Below, piece after piece: positions 41,948-50,818 of a stretch of 64,000 nucleotides of DNA. Numbering within the stretch: position 1 is the stretch's first letter; the number at the start of each line of letters is the position of its first letter. Made by a program: the position numbers and the translations under genes. Location: positions 62,001 through 126,000 of the forward strand of contig NZ_JAIGNI010000006.1 of assembly GCF_026130175.1 (NCBI RefSeq). Reading direction: 5' to 3'. The DNA comes from Lyngbya sp. CCAP 1446/10 (lineage in GTDB: Bacteria; Cyanobacteriota; Cyanobacteriia; Cyanobacteriales; Microcoleaceae). The notes beneath the pieces are model-generated. The model had not been told where the DNA came from. It ran no database searches and worked only from the letters and a program-made list of their open reading frames with translations.

Positions 41948-43828
41948 TTATTTATCACTCTGAGGCAAAACATAACCAATTTGCCGCAGGGCGGTGCGAA
42001 ATTTAGTTTCCTGGCCCAATGGAACTGCTAAAGTGCGATCGCCCGCCAACTGACAAAACTTCTTAGTACGGGAATCATTCGCAATCAGCAATGCTAAATG
42101 GGCGGTAGTACATTCGATCAACCTGACACTACCTATATCTTGCACGCTATTCGATCGCTCCATAACATCCGTTAAAAATTGTTGCACAGTTTGCGGTAGC
42201 GGTTCAATACTCCTGGCGTCCAAAAACTCTGTAAACTCAGTTAATGGATATCCGTTTTCAATGGCTGCGAAGATTTTTGGGCGATCCAGACGCCACACAA
42301 CATCCGACACTTTCTTAGTATAGATATCTAGGACGATCGCATCAGATGTCTCCACACCATCTCCCGCCGCAATAATTTCAAGATTCGGTAATACCCGCAG
42401 CGTTTGACGGATCTCAATTACTGGCGGAGTATACTTATCCGTCAACTCCAAACAGTAAGCCCCCAAACTCGTCAAGCGAAAATATACTAAGCCATCATAA
42501 CGACTGAGGAATTCCATATAGTCGGTTCCCCAAAGATTGTCATAATCGCTTGGTATGAGCGCAGGATCGACATATGCAACATCAATAATTCCCAAAGTAG
42601 CAGCATACTCAAACAAAAAACACCGCATATATCGTTCTTCCAGAATCGACCAACTATGGCCACCCAATTCTGATAAGTTTCCATACCCAGCTTCACCAAT
42701 ATATAAACAGTACGGTTCCTCTGTTACCTCAAATCTATGACCTGTTGCGACTAGATATTTACTAAAATCATAAAATAGAATCCACTTACCGACAGGACAT
42801 TCTGCGAGCACAGAGACGATCGCATCTCTGCGCCACGCCACATCCGTCATCCCATTTGCACCCCGGCCAGTTTGTCCTTTGATCGCATCAATGCGGCGAA
42901 ATTCATCAAAGATTTTGGTCTTTAACCAGCGCTTCCATGCTGTTTGTAAACCTTTGGCGGGTGATTCTTGTAAGGCTTTCAGTCCCGCTTTTGTCAAAAC
43001 TAGCTTTTTGCCCGATCGTTCCGCGAACTTGCTCCCTTGCGCTATCATTATCCAAGCAAAGGGCTTAATGCTACCGACTTCAGCGAATACTTCATCATCA
43101 TAGTCGCTATCCTGCGCTAGGGTAATTTGACGCTGTTCCTCATTATAAAAATCACCGCCTTGTAATATAGAGGCGATCGCTTTTACACTTGCAGCACTAG
43201 CTAAACCAGTTCTCACGCTAACAGCAACTTTCCCCGACTGAATCAAACGCAAAACAGCAGCTAAATCCTTTGTGGCTGCCAACTGTGTTTCACAAGAAGC
43301 CAAGGGAATATCGTATTCTTCTGTATCTTTTTCCCCTGTACTATAGTTGTATTTTCGGACGCTGAGTTTAACATGATTTTTTAATGTTTCACCACTATGA
43401 TCCAAGGTCGTTTTTTTCGGCTTTGGCACAAATTTTAGCAATGATTTTTCTAAATCGTAAGGAATCTTGCTGCCATAAATAAACAAGCATAGCAGTGATG
43501 GTTCTCTGTTAGTTCCATAGCGATCGATTGTTCCAAAATTTGGTGATTCTCCGTATTTCGCCCTAAATATTTCAGGAAAATAATAGCCATCCTCCCCATG
43601 TATAACTTCAGCTACAGCCGCTTTTTGGAGATCGTCTAATTGCGTCCACAGTTTCCGAAGGTTATCTCCCAGCAATTGCGATCTAATTCCATCAACAAGA
43701 TCCGCTTTACGGGTTAATTTACGAGAATCGGGTAATAATGCTTTGAGCTTTTTTAAATCGTCAACAATTATTGCTTCCAGTGCCTGTTGGAGGCTAAGAA
43801 GGTTATCTATACTTGGGTAACGCGGCAT
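41948..43828 (-). CDS. XPB-associated helicase-like partner (Helicase_C_3-type domain)
   Basis: About 626 residues from the preferred ATG 43828 (MPRYPSIDNLLSLQQAL); the frame is open to 43936 but the extra 36 residues look non-conserved. There is no Walker A motif, so it is not a helicase itself. Its size, winged-helix-like N-terminal segment (about 1-60) and C-terminal block (TLRVLPNLEIIAAGDGV, then RLDRPKIFAAIENGYPL) resemble proteins found beside bacterial XPB genes and annotated with a helicase-associated domain. I infer a DNA-binding adapter or regulator of the helicase. It is transcribed in the same direction and upstream of XPB, with a 418-bp gap full of repeats. Confidence 0.7.
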   Translation of the reverse strand: MPRYPSIDNLLSLQQALEAIIVDDLKKLKALLPDSRKLTRKADLVDGIRSQLLGDNLRKLWTQLDDLQKAAVAEVIHGEDGYYFPEIFRAKYGESPNFGTIDRYGTNREPSLLCLFIYGSKIPYDLEKSLLKFVPKPKKTTLDHSGETLKNHVKLSVRKYNYSTGEKDTEEYDIPLASCETQLAATKDLAAVLRLIQSGKVAVSVRTGLASAASVKAIASILQGGDFYNEEQRQITLAQDSDYDDEVFAEVGSIKPFAWIMIAQGSKFAERSGKKLVLTKAGLKALQESPAKGLQTAWKRWLKTKIFDEFRRIDAIKGQTGRGANGMTDVAWRRDAIVSVLAECPVGKWILFYDFSKYLVATGHRFEVTEEPYCLYIGEAGYGNLSELGGHSWSILEERYMRCFLFEYAATLGIIDVAYVDPALIPSDYDNLWGTDYMEFLSRYDGLVYFRLTSLGAYCLELTDKYTPPVIEIRQTLRVLPNLEIIAAGDGVETSDAIVLDIYTKKVSDVVWRLDRPKIFAAIENGYPLTEFTEFLDARSIEPLPQTVQQFLTDVMERSNSVQDIGSVRLIECTTAHLALLIANDSRTKKFCQLAGDRTLAVPLGQETKFRTALRQIGYVLPQSDK

Positions 43829-44069
43829 AATTTTTGGCGATGCGCCCGCTTCAAAAAAAAATTGCAACCCAATTATAACAACTTTATGGGATGCGAAACT
43901 TGAATTTTTGTTACAAGATTCAGAATTTTGGTTCAACAGTTACGGTACGATGAACCGGAACTCTGCATAGGTTATTTGTTTGGATTTTTAAGGGAATATT
44001 TCTCACCCTAAAATTACCTGGTTCAAGAGTCGTCATCAAGTCCTTCGTAAGTTTTTTACATCTTTACTT

Positions 44070-44354
44070 TTAATCGTTGGAGGTTGGCTGCTTTCTTCTA
44101 GCAAACAAACCCGACATACTTAAACCTGTCACCAGCAAGCCGAGCATTCCCAATCCGTTTAAAATCGGGTAAATTGCTTGCAGGTGAAAAATTTCACCTG
44201 TATGAATTTTCAACAATAATCTCGATGAAATTCCTGTGCTAATCGGCCACTCTTTGACAACTGTTGTAGCCATTCCAGTCAACACAGTGAGGGTAATTGG
44301 TAAAAAAACAATTATAGCTAGAATGCGATGGTACTTGCGAAATGCTTTTTTCAT
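44070..44354 (-). CDS. Small PepSY-type membrane protein
   Basis: A 94-residue protein from ATG 44354 (MKKAFRKYHRIL), with two helices at about 11-32 and 60-82. The RKYHR...LTGM and later KIHTGE segments resemble the membrane part of PepSY-domain proteins, whose histidines can bind haem or occur in metal uptake and reductase systems. A longer frame reaching 44453 runs through the inverted repeat at 44401 and is unlikely. It lies downstream of the lipoprotein gene at 44466 in the same direction. Confidence 0.7.
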   Translation of the reverse strand: MKKAFRKYHRILAIIVFLPITLTVLTGMATTVVKEWPISTGISSRLLLKIHTGEIFHLQAIYPILNGLGMLGLLVTGLSMSGLFARRKQPTSND

Positions 44355-44400
44355 AACGGTTGAAAATTTAGAAATACTCAGCTTATATAATGAGGTAGCA

Positions 44401-44457
44401 TTGAGTGTTTGTTTCTGAGCAATTACGGCGAACGCCGCACTAGAAACAAACACTCAA
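44401..44457. repeat. Perfect 16-bp inverted repeat with an inner stem
   Basis: TTGAGTGTTTGTTTCT (44401-44416) and AGAAACAAACACTCAA (44442-44457) are exact complements. Between them CGGCG-AA-CGCCG can form a second stem, giving a two-tier structure. It is located between two minus-strand genes, just past the stop of the lipoprotein gene. Confidence 0.85.
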
Positions 44458-44465
44458 ATTAGCAC

Positions 44466-44921
44466 TTACATTTTGGACTTAGGAATGCTAGCGATGGTGT
44501 TTTCTAGCGACTGCAATTCAACCAGCACTAGGTCTTTGCTGGGCTTGGCTTTTTTGAGTTCGTTTGTTACTTTTTCTGTAGTTTCTTCAACGGTATCGTA
44601 GCTTTTAGGTTCCTTAGCTTTGATGCCATCTTCGACTTTCTTCCAGGAAGTTTCAAACTTGTCAAATTCGGTTTTAGCTTTAACGAAATCACCAGTGTCA
44701 ACTGCTGCTTTGGTATTAGTAACTACACTCATTAACTCTGGATAGCTAGCAGTAGATACTGGTTTCTCAGATCCGGTGGTAGTAGTAGTCGTCGTCGTAG
44801 TCGTAGCAGGGGGAACCGCTGAAGGTGGGGTTGACGGAGTGGATGCTTCTTTGTCGCCGCAACCAGCCAAAGCTACAAGGGTGACGGCACTGAGGATAAG
44901 GATTGGATTGAAACGAGCCAT
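44466..44921 (-). CDS. DUF4363-like lipoprotein with poly-Thr linker
   Basis: A 151-residue protein. The signal peptide ends in a lipobox (LVALAGC, Cys21). A Pro/Thr linker includes ten consecutive threonines encoded by a trinucleotide-like ACN run (44779-44808). The domain that follows (residues 57-150) is helical: SYPELMSVVTNTKAAVDTGDF, KAKTEFDKFETSWKKVEDGIK, then LVELQSLENTIASI. This matches the DUF4363-type proteins of cyanobacteria. The Thr run may vary in length between strains by slippage. Function unknown. Confidence 0.8.
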   Translation of the reverse strand: MARFNPILILSAVTLVALAGCGDKEASTPSTPPSAVPPATTTTTTTTTTGSEKPVSTASYPELMSVVTNTKAAVDTGDFVKAKTEFDKFETSWKKVEDGIKAKEPKSYDTVEETTEKVTNELKKAKPSKDLVLVELQSLENTIASIPKSKM

Positions 44922-45151
44922 GAAAACTCCTAAAAAATTAAGACTACAATCTATTGTGTCACAAAACCAGCAGAGCGATCGCTAAAACGGCAATTTTTGC
45001 CATTAATCGCAGTTAGCAGCCAGCCCAAGAGGATCGTGCTGCTAGCGCTGTCATCTTCGAGACGGCGCGGGAGTTACAGAAATCTAGTTTCGGGAATGAA
45101 GGTAATGTGATCGCTGACAGGATTTAACAATCTAAAGGAAACGTCGAAATG

Positions 45152-45598
45152 TTAGTGTATCGAAACTGACAAAGTGTAACTCGCACCGCCTCGTTCTGTA
45201 CCGACGACTATCTGATATTTTCCCGTCTGGGGCAATTATTCCGACCAAGTTTTTGCTCCTTCAGTTAAGGCGTTTGTATTCGGATCGATCGCATTAAAAA
45301 CAGCATTTGCTTCGACTGATTGAATTTCAAGATTCATCCTTTAACTTTGTTTGACACCAATCAAATAAATTATGACTTTGCCGCGCGCTACTCCTCCTTT
45401 TACTTCGACTGAGCTAGCACCTCTTTTAAACTTAATCTGCTGCTGTCACTGAACCATTAAAATTGCCGATTGTTCCCGGATTGCTGTGGAGGGGAAAATG
45501 CTGGACATAGCCTTGACTGAAGCTGGAAAAATTGCAGAGGCACTTAAGCCGATTATCAAATTATTTAGCTGTTTGAAAGTTTTTGCTGGTTTGTTCAT
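45152..45598 (-). pseudogene. Decayed exported protein with PPC-like beta domain
   Basis: From ATG 45598 the minus strand reads MNKPAKTFKQLNNLIIGLSA, a typical signal peptide ending PASVKA, then runs to a stop. In-frame or shifted continuations follow: IPGTIGNFNGSVTAADK, KFKRGASSVEVKGGVARGKV, SVEANAVFNAIDPNTNAL, LTEGAKTWSE, a stop, then LPQTGKYQIVVGTERGGAS and YTLSVSIH with the final TAA at 45152-45154. The last part is the closing strand pattern of pre-peptidase C-terminal (PPC)-type domains. At least two frameshifts and two internal stops make it dead. The gene is unlisted if only intact frames are considered. Confidence 0.75.
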
Positions 45599-45903
45599 GG
45601 GAGTTTCACTCTTAGTATGAAATGGATTTACTTGTACGATTATAGCTAAGCATTCCTGTCTGCGTGCGATCGCCCTTGCAGATAAATTTTAGCTTTCTGT
45701 CAACGGCTTTTTCGCCCTCGCCCTCGCCCCAGACTTGATTTGAGTTTCGAGATTTGAGATTAAACCCTAGGATGTGGGATAATTTTGGGCGATCGCAATT
45801 TATGCTACTGTACAGTCGCCAGCGAGTGCGGTAAAGTAAAAACACCCAGAACACGCTGTTACAAAAAAATTGTACACTTCCTAATTATCACAAACCAAAC
45901 GAT
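45599..45903. other. Gap upstream of aspA, no supported gene
   Basis: About 300 bp with a GCCCTCGCCCTCGCCCC simple repeat near 45714-45730 and two HIP1-like sites. A minus-strand open frame of 80 codons crosses it without protein-like composition. Confidence 0.4.
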
Positions 45904-47328
45904 ATGACGCAACAGCCAACCATTACCTACCGCACCGAAAGCGACTCAATGGGAGACAAACAAATCCCATCTAACGTTTACTACGGTATTCAAACTCTGC
46001 GCGCCGTTGAAAATTTTCCAATTAGCGGTATCAAACCTTTATCAACTTACGTCGATGCTTGCGTTTTAATTAAAAAAGCTGCGGCGATAGTCAACGGTAA
46101 ACTCGGCTGCATTCCTGAAGATATCAGCCAAGCACTGATCCAAGCTGCTGATGAAGTTTTAGCAGGAAATTTGCGCGATCAATTTGTAGTTGATATCTAC
46201 CAAGCAGGCGCGGGAACTTCTCACCACATGAATGTTAATGAAGTTCTTGCCAATCGCGCTTTAGAAATTATGGGCGATGAAAAAGGCAACTACAAGCGCG
46301 TCAGTCCCAACGATCATGTAAACTACGGTCAATCTACCAATGATGTGATTCCGACTGCGATTCGGATCGGCGGATTGTTGGCGTTAGAAAATACTTTGTT
46401 TCCGGCTTTGTCGGATGCCATAGTCGCCCTAGAAAACAAAGCAGAAGAATTCAAAAATATTGTTAAATCCGGCCGCACTCATATGCAAGATGCTGTGCCG
46501 GTTCGACTCGGCGACACCTTCGGCGCTTGGGCGCAAATTCTCAGAGAACATACCTTGAGAATTGACAGGGCATCCGATGATTTGACATCCCTGGGATTGG
46601 GGGGAAGTGCGGCGGGAACGGGGTTAAATACTCACCCTGAATACTCTCAAAAAGTTGCTGAAATTCTCTCAGAATTAATCGACCACCCCCTGAAACCAGC
46701 AAGGCATTTAATGGCAGCTATGCAGAGTATGGCACCGTTTGTAAATGTCTCCGGCGCACTGCGAAATCTCGCTCAGGATTGCGTTAAAATGTCCCATGAC
46801 TTGCGTTTGATGGACTCAGGGCCAAAAACGGGTTTGAAAGAAATTCAACTGCCTCCGGTGCAACCTGGTTCATCAATTATGCCTGGAAAATACAATCCTG
46901 TGATGGCAGAAATGACTTCGATGGTGTGTTTTCAAGTTATGGGTTACGATAGCGCGATCGCCCTAGCAGCCCAAGCGGGACAATTAGAATTGAACGTGAT
47001 GATGCCCTTAATCGCTTACAATCTAATTCACAGCATCGAAATTTTAGGCAATACCATCAGCGCCCTGACAACCAAATGCCTCGACAAAATTGAAGCAAAG
47101 GGCGATCGATGTCTCGCCTACGCAGAAGGCAGTCTCGCCCTCGTTACCGCCCTCAACACTCACATCGGCTATCTCAACGCTGCCGCCGTCGCCAAAGAAT
47201 CTCTCGAAACCGGCAAATCTTTGCGGCAAATTGTGCTAGAACGCGGTTTAATGAATGCAGAAGACTTGGCAACAGTTCTAGATTTAGAGAAAATGAGTGC
47301 GATGCCAACATCTTCTGCTAACGTATAG
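45904..47328 (+). CDS. aspA: Aspartate ammonia-lyase
   Basis: A 474-residue member of the fumarase/aspartase superfamily. The signature GSSIMPGKYNP begins at residue 322 with the catalytic Ser in the mobile loop; SGRTHMQDA and NYGQSTNDV are further active-site elements. The enzyme interconverts L-aspartate with fumarate and ammonia in the cytoplasm. Tyr in place of the usual Val in the signature (KYNPV) is a mild deviation. Assignment to aspartase rather than fumarase rests on overall resemblance (MGDKQIPSNVYYGIQTLRA N-terminus). Confidence 0.92.
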   Translation: MTQQPTITYRTESDSMGDKQIPSNVYYGIQTLRAVENFPISGIKPLSTYVDACVLIKKAAAIVNGKLGCIPEDISQALIQAADEVLAGNLRDQFVVDIYQAGAGTSHHMNVNEVLANRALEIMGDEKGNYKRVSPNDHVNYGQSTNDVIPTAIRIGGLLALENTLFPALSDAIVALENKAEEFKNIVKSGRTHMQDAVPVRLGDTFGAWAQILREHTLRIDRASDDLTSLGLGGSAAGTGLNTHPEYSQKVAEILSELIDHPLKPARHLMAAMQSMAPFVNVSGALRNLAQDCVKMSHDLRLMDSGPKTGLKEIQLPPVQPGSSIMPGKYNPVMAEMTSMVCFQVMGYDSAIALAAQAGQLELNVMMPLIAYNLIHSIEILGNTISALTTKCLDKIEAKGDRCLAYAEGSLALVTALNTHIGYLNAAAVAKESLETGKSLRQIVLERGLMNAEDLATVLDLEKMSAMPTSSANV

Positions 47329-47462
47329 GATCTCGCAGGAATCAGCTAGAAACTAGAAGGCTGAACTCGATTGTCACAGGTTACAGTTAAAGAATTCAGA
47401 ATTCAATCTCTTACATTTAATTCTGAATTTTTTTTATAGTCTAAAGTTTGGGAGCAAGATTT

Positions 47463-47789
47463 ATGCGCGCAGGTTCTTTTGGCAAATTAACTCAAGATAA
47501 AGAGAACACAACTCAAGTGACATTTCATTATGTGGAAGGTCACACGGAAACCTTTACTATCCCGATGCCTGCACAAGAATTTCAAGAGGAAGTGCTGAAT
47601 TTATTAAATCAACCTTGGTTGACTTTTCATTTAGTCGATCAAACGGTTTTTATCTGCACTGCCAGGTTGGTGAAAGTGGAAGTTAAACCTGCTATCCCTG
47701 AACTGCAAGGCCAAGGAATATTCTCTAACTCGCAGCGAGTTAGTACCATGCAGCGGGCTGCTGTTGGTAGATTGCCGATGAATACTTGA
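47463..47789 (+). CDS. Conserved cyanobacterial small protein
   Basis: A 108-residue soluble protein from ATG 47463, with GGGAGCAAG as a possible ribosome binding site; a TTG at 47448 would add five residues. It has a beta-rich N-terminal half (TQVTFHYVEGHTETFTIPM) and a helix followed by WLTFHLVDQTVFICTARLVKVEV. I do not recognise the family, but composition and pattern are those of a real conserved protein. It follows aspA by 134 bp in the same direction. Confidence 0.65.
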   Translation: MRAGSFGKLTQDKENTTQVTFHYVEGHTETFTIPMPAQEFQEEVLNLLNQPWLTFHLVDQTVFICTARLVKVEVKPAIPELQGQGIFSNSQRVSTMQRAAVGRLPMNT

Positions 47790-47796
47790 ACTTAGT

Positions 47797-47960
47797 TGAT
47801 GGTAATTGGTAATTGGTCATGGGTAATTGGTAAGCTGTTTAGCATTTAAATTGGATATTTGGAACGGGTTCGCCTGCCCATTTCACAATATCTTTATTAA
47901 TTTTTGATGTACAATTTAAACGTAGAACAGCTTAATAGGTAATGGGTAATTGGTAATGGG
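47797..47960. repeat. STRR arrays (GGTAATT units) around a unique core
   Basis: GGTAATT and GGTCATG heptamers at 47797-47832 and again at 47935-47962, with about 100 bp of AT-rich unique sequence between. Confidence 0.75.
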
Positions 47961-48003
47961 TAATCACGAAACGAAAAAACATCAATAATCCATTTCTCCT
48001 TCC

Positions 48004-48076
48004 AATGCCCAATGCCCAATGCCCAATGCCCAATGCCCAATGCCCAATGCCCAATGCCCATTACCCATTACCCATT
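48004..48076. repeat. STRR array (CAATGCC/CATTACC units)
   Basis: About eight perfect CAATGCC heptamers followed by three CATTACC units. The last base abuts the ATG of the DUF362 gene. Because 3 units equal 21 bp, the array keeps a frame that reads as 7-residue repeats (MPNAQCP) and creates spurious upstream starts. Confidence 0.92.
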
Positions 48077-49045
48077 ATGTCTGCTGTTAGTTTAATTCGT
48101 GCCAATTCATACGATCGCCAAAATCTACTAAAATCTTTAGAAAATTTGCTCGCACCCTTGGGCGGAATGTCGGCTTTTGTCAAATCGGGCGATCGGGTTT
48201 TACTCAAACCCAATCTTCTGACAGGTGCTCGCCCTACCAAAGAATGCGTCACCCGGCCAGAATTAGTTTACTGCGTGGCTAAAATGGTCATTGAAGCGGG
48301 CGGAAAACCGTTTTTAGGAGACAGTCCAGCTTTTGGTAGCGCGATGGGTGTAGCCAAAGCCAACGGTTATTTACCACTGTTGGCAGAACTCAATTTGCCA
48401 GTAGTGGAGTTTCAAGGAAAACGCTACGAAACAGTCAGCCAAGAGTTCAATCATCTCCGACTTTGCAAAGAAGCAATGGAAGCAGATGTCGTGATTAACT
48501 TGCCCAAACTCAAATCTCACGTTCAATTAACCGTGACAATGGGCGTAAAAAACTTGTTCGGCTGCGTACCGGGGAAAATGAAGGCTTGGTGGCACATGGA
48601 AGCCGGCAAAGATAGCGCCAGATTCGGTCAAATGCTGGTAGAAACGGCCCGAACAATTAACCCAAATCTGACGATTTTAGACGGTATAATCGGTCACGAA
48701 GGTAACGGGCCCAGCGGCGGCGAACCTAAGTTTTTAGGAATTTTGGGCGCGTCGAGTGATGTGTTTGCTTTGGATCGAACTTTAGTGGAAATTATTAATG
48801 TCGATCCGGCGCTGGTTCCGACTGTAGCTGCGGCGATCAAATTGCGGCTGTGCTCGAATTTGGAGGCGATCGATTTTCCGCTGTTGCACCCGGAAACTCT
48901 CAAAGTTTTGGATTGGAAGTTGCCCGAAAGTATGATGCCCATTGACTTTGGGATGCCCCGCGTGATCAAGTCTACTTTCAAAAATTTGTATATCCGCTTC
49001 ATTAAAGAAAATAACGGAATGTATGTGTTTTTCTGTAAAAAGTGA
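48077..49045 (+). CDS. DUF362 domain protein
   Basis: A 322-residue protein. It has DRVLLKPNLL near residue 45, the pattern INLPKLKSH...TMGVKNLFGCVPG near 140-165, and an extended C-terminal part. DUF362 proteins are often fused or linked to ferredoxin domains and are suspected Fe-S or redox-linked enzymes; no cysteine cluster is seen here. I place the start at 48077, directly after the heptamer array, because upstream residues are repeat-derived. Reaction unknown. Confidence 0.88.
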   Translation: MSAVSLIRANSYDRQNLLKSLENLLAPLGGMSAFVKSGDRVLLKPNLLTGARPTKECVTRPELVYCVAKMVIEAGGKPFLGDSPAFGSAMGVAKANGYLPLLAELNLPVVEFQGKRYETVSQEFNHLRLCKEAMEADVVINLPKLKSHVQLTVTMGVKNLFGCVPGKMKAWWHMEAGKDSARFGQMLVETARTINPNLTILDGIIGHEGNGPSGGEPKFLGILGASSDVFALDRTLVEIINVDPALVPTVAAAIKLRLCSNLEAIDFPLLHPETLKVLDWKLPESMMPIDFGMPRVIKSTFKNLYIRFIKENNGMYVFFCKK

Positions 49046-49388
49046 CAAAGCAAGTTGCAACGATCGGGACATTTTTTGGGTAGCGCCTGAAACCCGCATT
49101 CTACAGTTTAAATTTTAGCTTCTAAGGAACCTGAAACCCTATTCTACGCTGATTCCTGATTGAAAACTGTCCGAACTATTCATCTTACATCTTAAATGAG
49201 TTATCTTAAATAAGATGTTAAGCTCAAAACTATCCCGGAGCAATGTGTTTCTGAAGCCTAATAATTTTAGGCTACTCATCTAATGTGTATTACGATACAC
49301 AATTTTCAACGACGATAATTGATGCCAGGATTTAAGCTTCAACTTCACTGGTGATCAGTCATCAAGTACCGAAATAAGGAGAACTACA
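49046..49388. other. Gap upstream of methyltransferase
   Basis: About 340 bp, AT-rich, with an ATCTTAAATGAGTTATCTTAAATAAGAT imperfect repeat near 49187-49217. No ORF. AAGGAGA at 49376-49382, seven bases before ATG 49389, is a good ribosome binding site. Confidence 0.5.
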
Positions 49389-50384
49389 ATGCAAACTCAG
49401 AATTCCTTAAGTCCTACCGTCGTTTGTCCTATATCGGGACAGAGTATGAAACCCTGGTTATTGATCCCGGGTGATTGGCGAAGACCAACAAATAAAGAGT
49501 CATTTCAATTGTACTGGTGTCAAAAATCACAACTTGGATGCCTTAATCCTCTACCAGAACTTAAGCAAATCGAAAGCTTCTACGACATCGACGATTACTA
49601 TACTCACCATACAGACTTTACCGACTCAAAATCTGCCTCTTCTATTTCCTTCTTCGATAAATTGCGCACCCACCTAGCTTGGCGTTTCGATAGGGGAGTA
49701 GATGTCACAACTCAATGGTGGAAACAGCACTTCGGGACTTCTTCTTACGAGATATTAGAAATCGGTTGCGCCAATGGCAAACTGCTGGAAGAATTCAAAG
49801 TAGATGGTCACAAGGTCTGGGGAGTAGAACCAGATAGACAAGCTTTGTTTTTCGCCAAGGAACGAAATCTTGATGTATATTATGGCACTGCTGAATCTTT
49901 GCCCCCGGAAATCACGTCGAGAAAGTACGACATAATTATTATGAACCACGTACTGGAACATACCCTAGATCCTTTACTGGCACTCCGCAATACTATGGAC
50001 TTGCTCGTGGACGGTGGCAAATTGGTGATGGAAGTACCAAATAACTCGTGTATGGCGCTAAAAGCATCAGGGATTGCATGGCTCCACCTAGATGTGCCCA
50101 GGCATTTGTATTTCTTCACACCCGACAGTTTGCGCGCTATCTGTAAACAGGTGGGATTTGAGGTGATTTCTACTGAGTTTAATGGCTACTATCGCTTATT
50201 TACCAACGGTTGGATTGATGATGAAAGAAAAATCTTGAATTTGTTCAATTCAATGGAATTAAAGGGGATTGCTAAGCCCAAAGAAAACAGTAAATTCCAA
50301 TCTTGGAAGTTACTACTGAAAACATTTCTTGCTCCCGACCACAAAAAATACGATTCAGTCAGAATTGTTGTAAAAAAGCCCTAG
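49389..50384 (+). CDS. Class I SAM-dependent methyltransferase
   Basis: A 331-residue protein. The N-terminal segment has Cys13, Cys44 and Cys51 in a zinc-ribbon-like arrangement. Motif I is ILEIGCANG (122-130), the acidic ribose-binding Glu147 is in GVEPD, and MNHVLEHTLDP (185-195) is the post-II motif typical of the methyltransferase 11/23 group. This group often methylates sugars in surface polysaccharides. Lying 1.3 kb from the convergent polysaccharide cluster, that is a plausible role but it is not proven. Confidence 0.87.
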   Translation: MQTQNSLSPTVVCPISGQSMKPWLLIPGDWRRPTNKESFQLYWCQKSQLGCLNPLPELKQIESFYDIDDYYTHHTDFTDSKSASSISFFDKLRTHLAWRFDRGVDVTTQWWKQHFGTSSYEILEIGCANGKLLEEFKVDGHKVWGVEPDRQALFFAKERNLDVYYGTAESLPPEITSRKYDIIIMNHVLEHTLDPLLALRNTMDLLVDGGKLVMEVPNNSCMALKASGIAWLHLDVPRHLYFFTPDSLRAICKQVGFEVISTEFNGYYRLFTNGWIDDERKILNLFNSMELKGIAKPKENSKFQSWKLLLKTFLAPDHKKYDSVRIVVKKP

Positions 50385-50467
50385 TAAGAGCGAAGGAAGG
50401 GAAATAAAGCTTTGAGAATTTCTTAGTAACTTGAGAATTTCAGCATCAAGGCTTCGCATTACCTAAG

Positions 50468-50806
50468 ACAGGACTTACGCAGGGTGCATCTCACTTCGAC
50501 AATTACCAGAAAAAATTGGGCTAAAGCCTCTCCCTTGTAGGGAGAAATTAAAAGTAGACTATTCATTACTCCAATCCTCTTCCTTCCAGGTAGAGGCCGC
50601 CCTCAACTGTCAACTGAATGAAGTCTTTTTTGCCTTGGTTCGAGTTTCCCTGCATAGCAAAGCTTCCATAAAGCTATATGAACTCGCACTATTCAAGCAA
50701 AACTGAGATGCTCCCCTGACGCACTACCTCTACATACGGTGTGAAAGTAGGAACAATCCCTCTTCAGGAATCGCCACTATCCCTAGACCTCTTGCGTAAG
50801 TCCTGT
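50468..50806. mobile_element. 339-bp MITE-like element (ACAGGACTTACGCA termini)
   Basis: Perfect 14-bp terminal inverted repeats: ACAGGACTTACGCA (50468-50481) and TGCGTAAGTCCTGT (50793-50806). The interior has no ORF. I know ACAGGACTTACGCA as a frequent terminal motif in cyanobacterial genomes. No clear target duplication is seen. Confidence 0.7.
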
Positions 50807-50818
50807 AAAAGATTTTAT

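Noticed and set aside
43829-43936. Longer N-terminus of the XPB partner
   Set aside because: The added 36 residues look unlike the rest and a plausible ATG with conserved-looking following sequence exists at 43828.
45612-45854. Minus-strand frame of 80 codons upstream of aspA
   Set aside because: Crosses a GCCCTC simple repeat and lacks protein-like composition.
48005-48076. Upstream start for the DUF362 protein
   Set aside because: The extra residues are pure heptamer translation (MPNAQCP repeated); ATG 48077 begins the conserved part.
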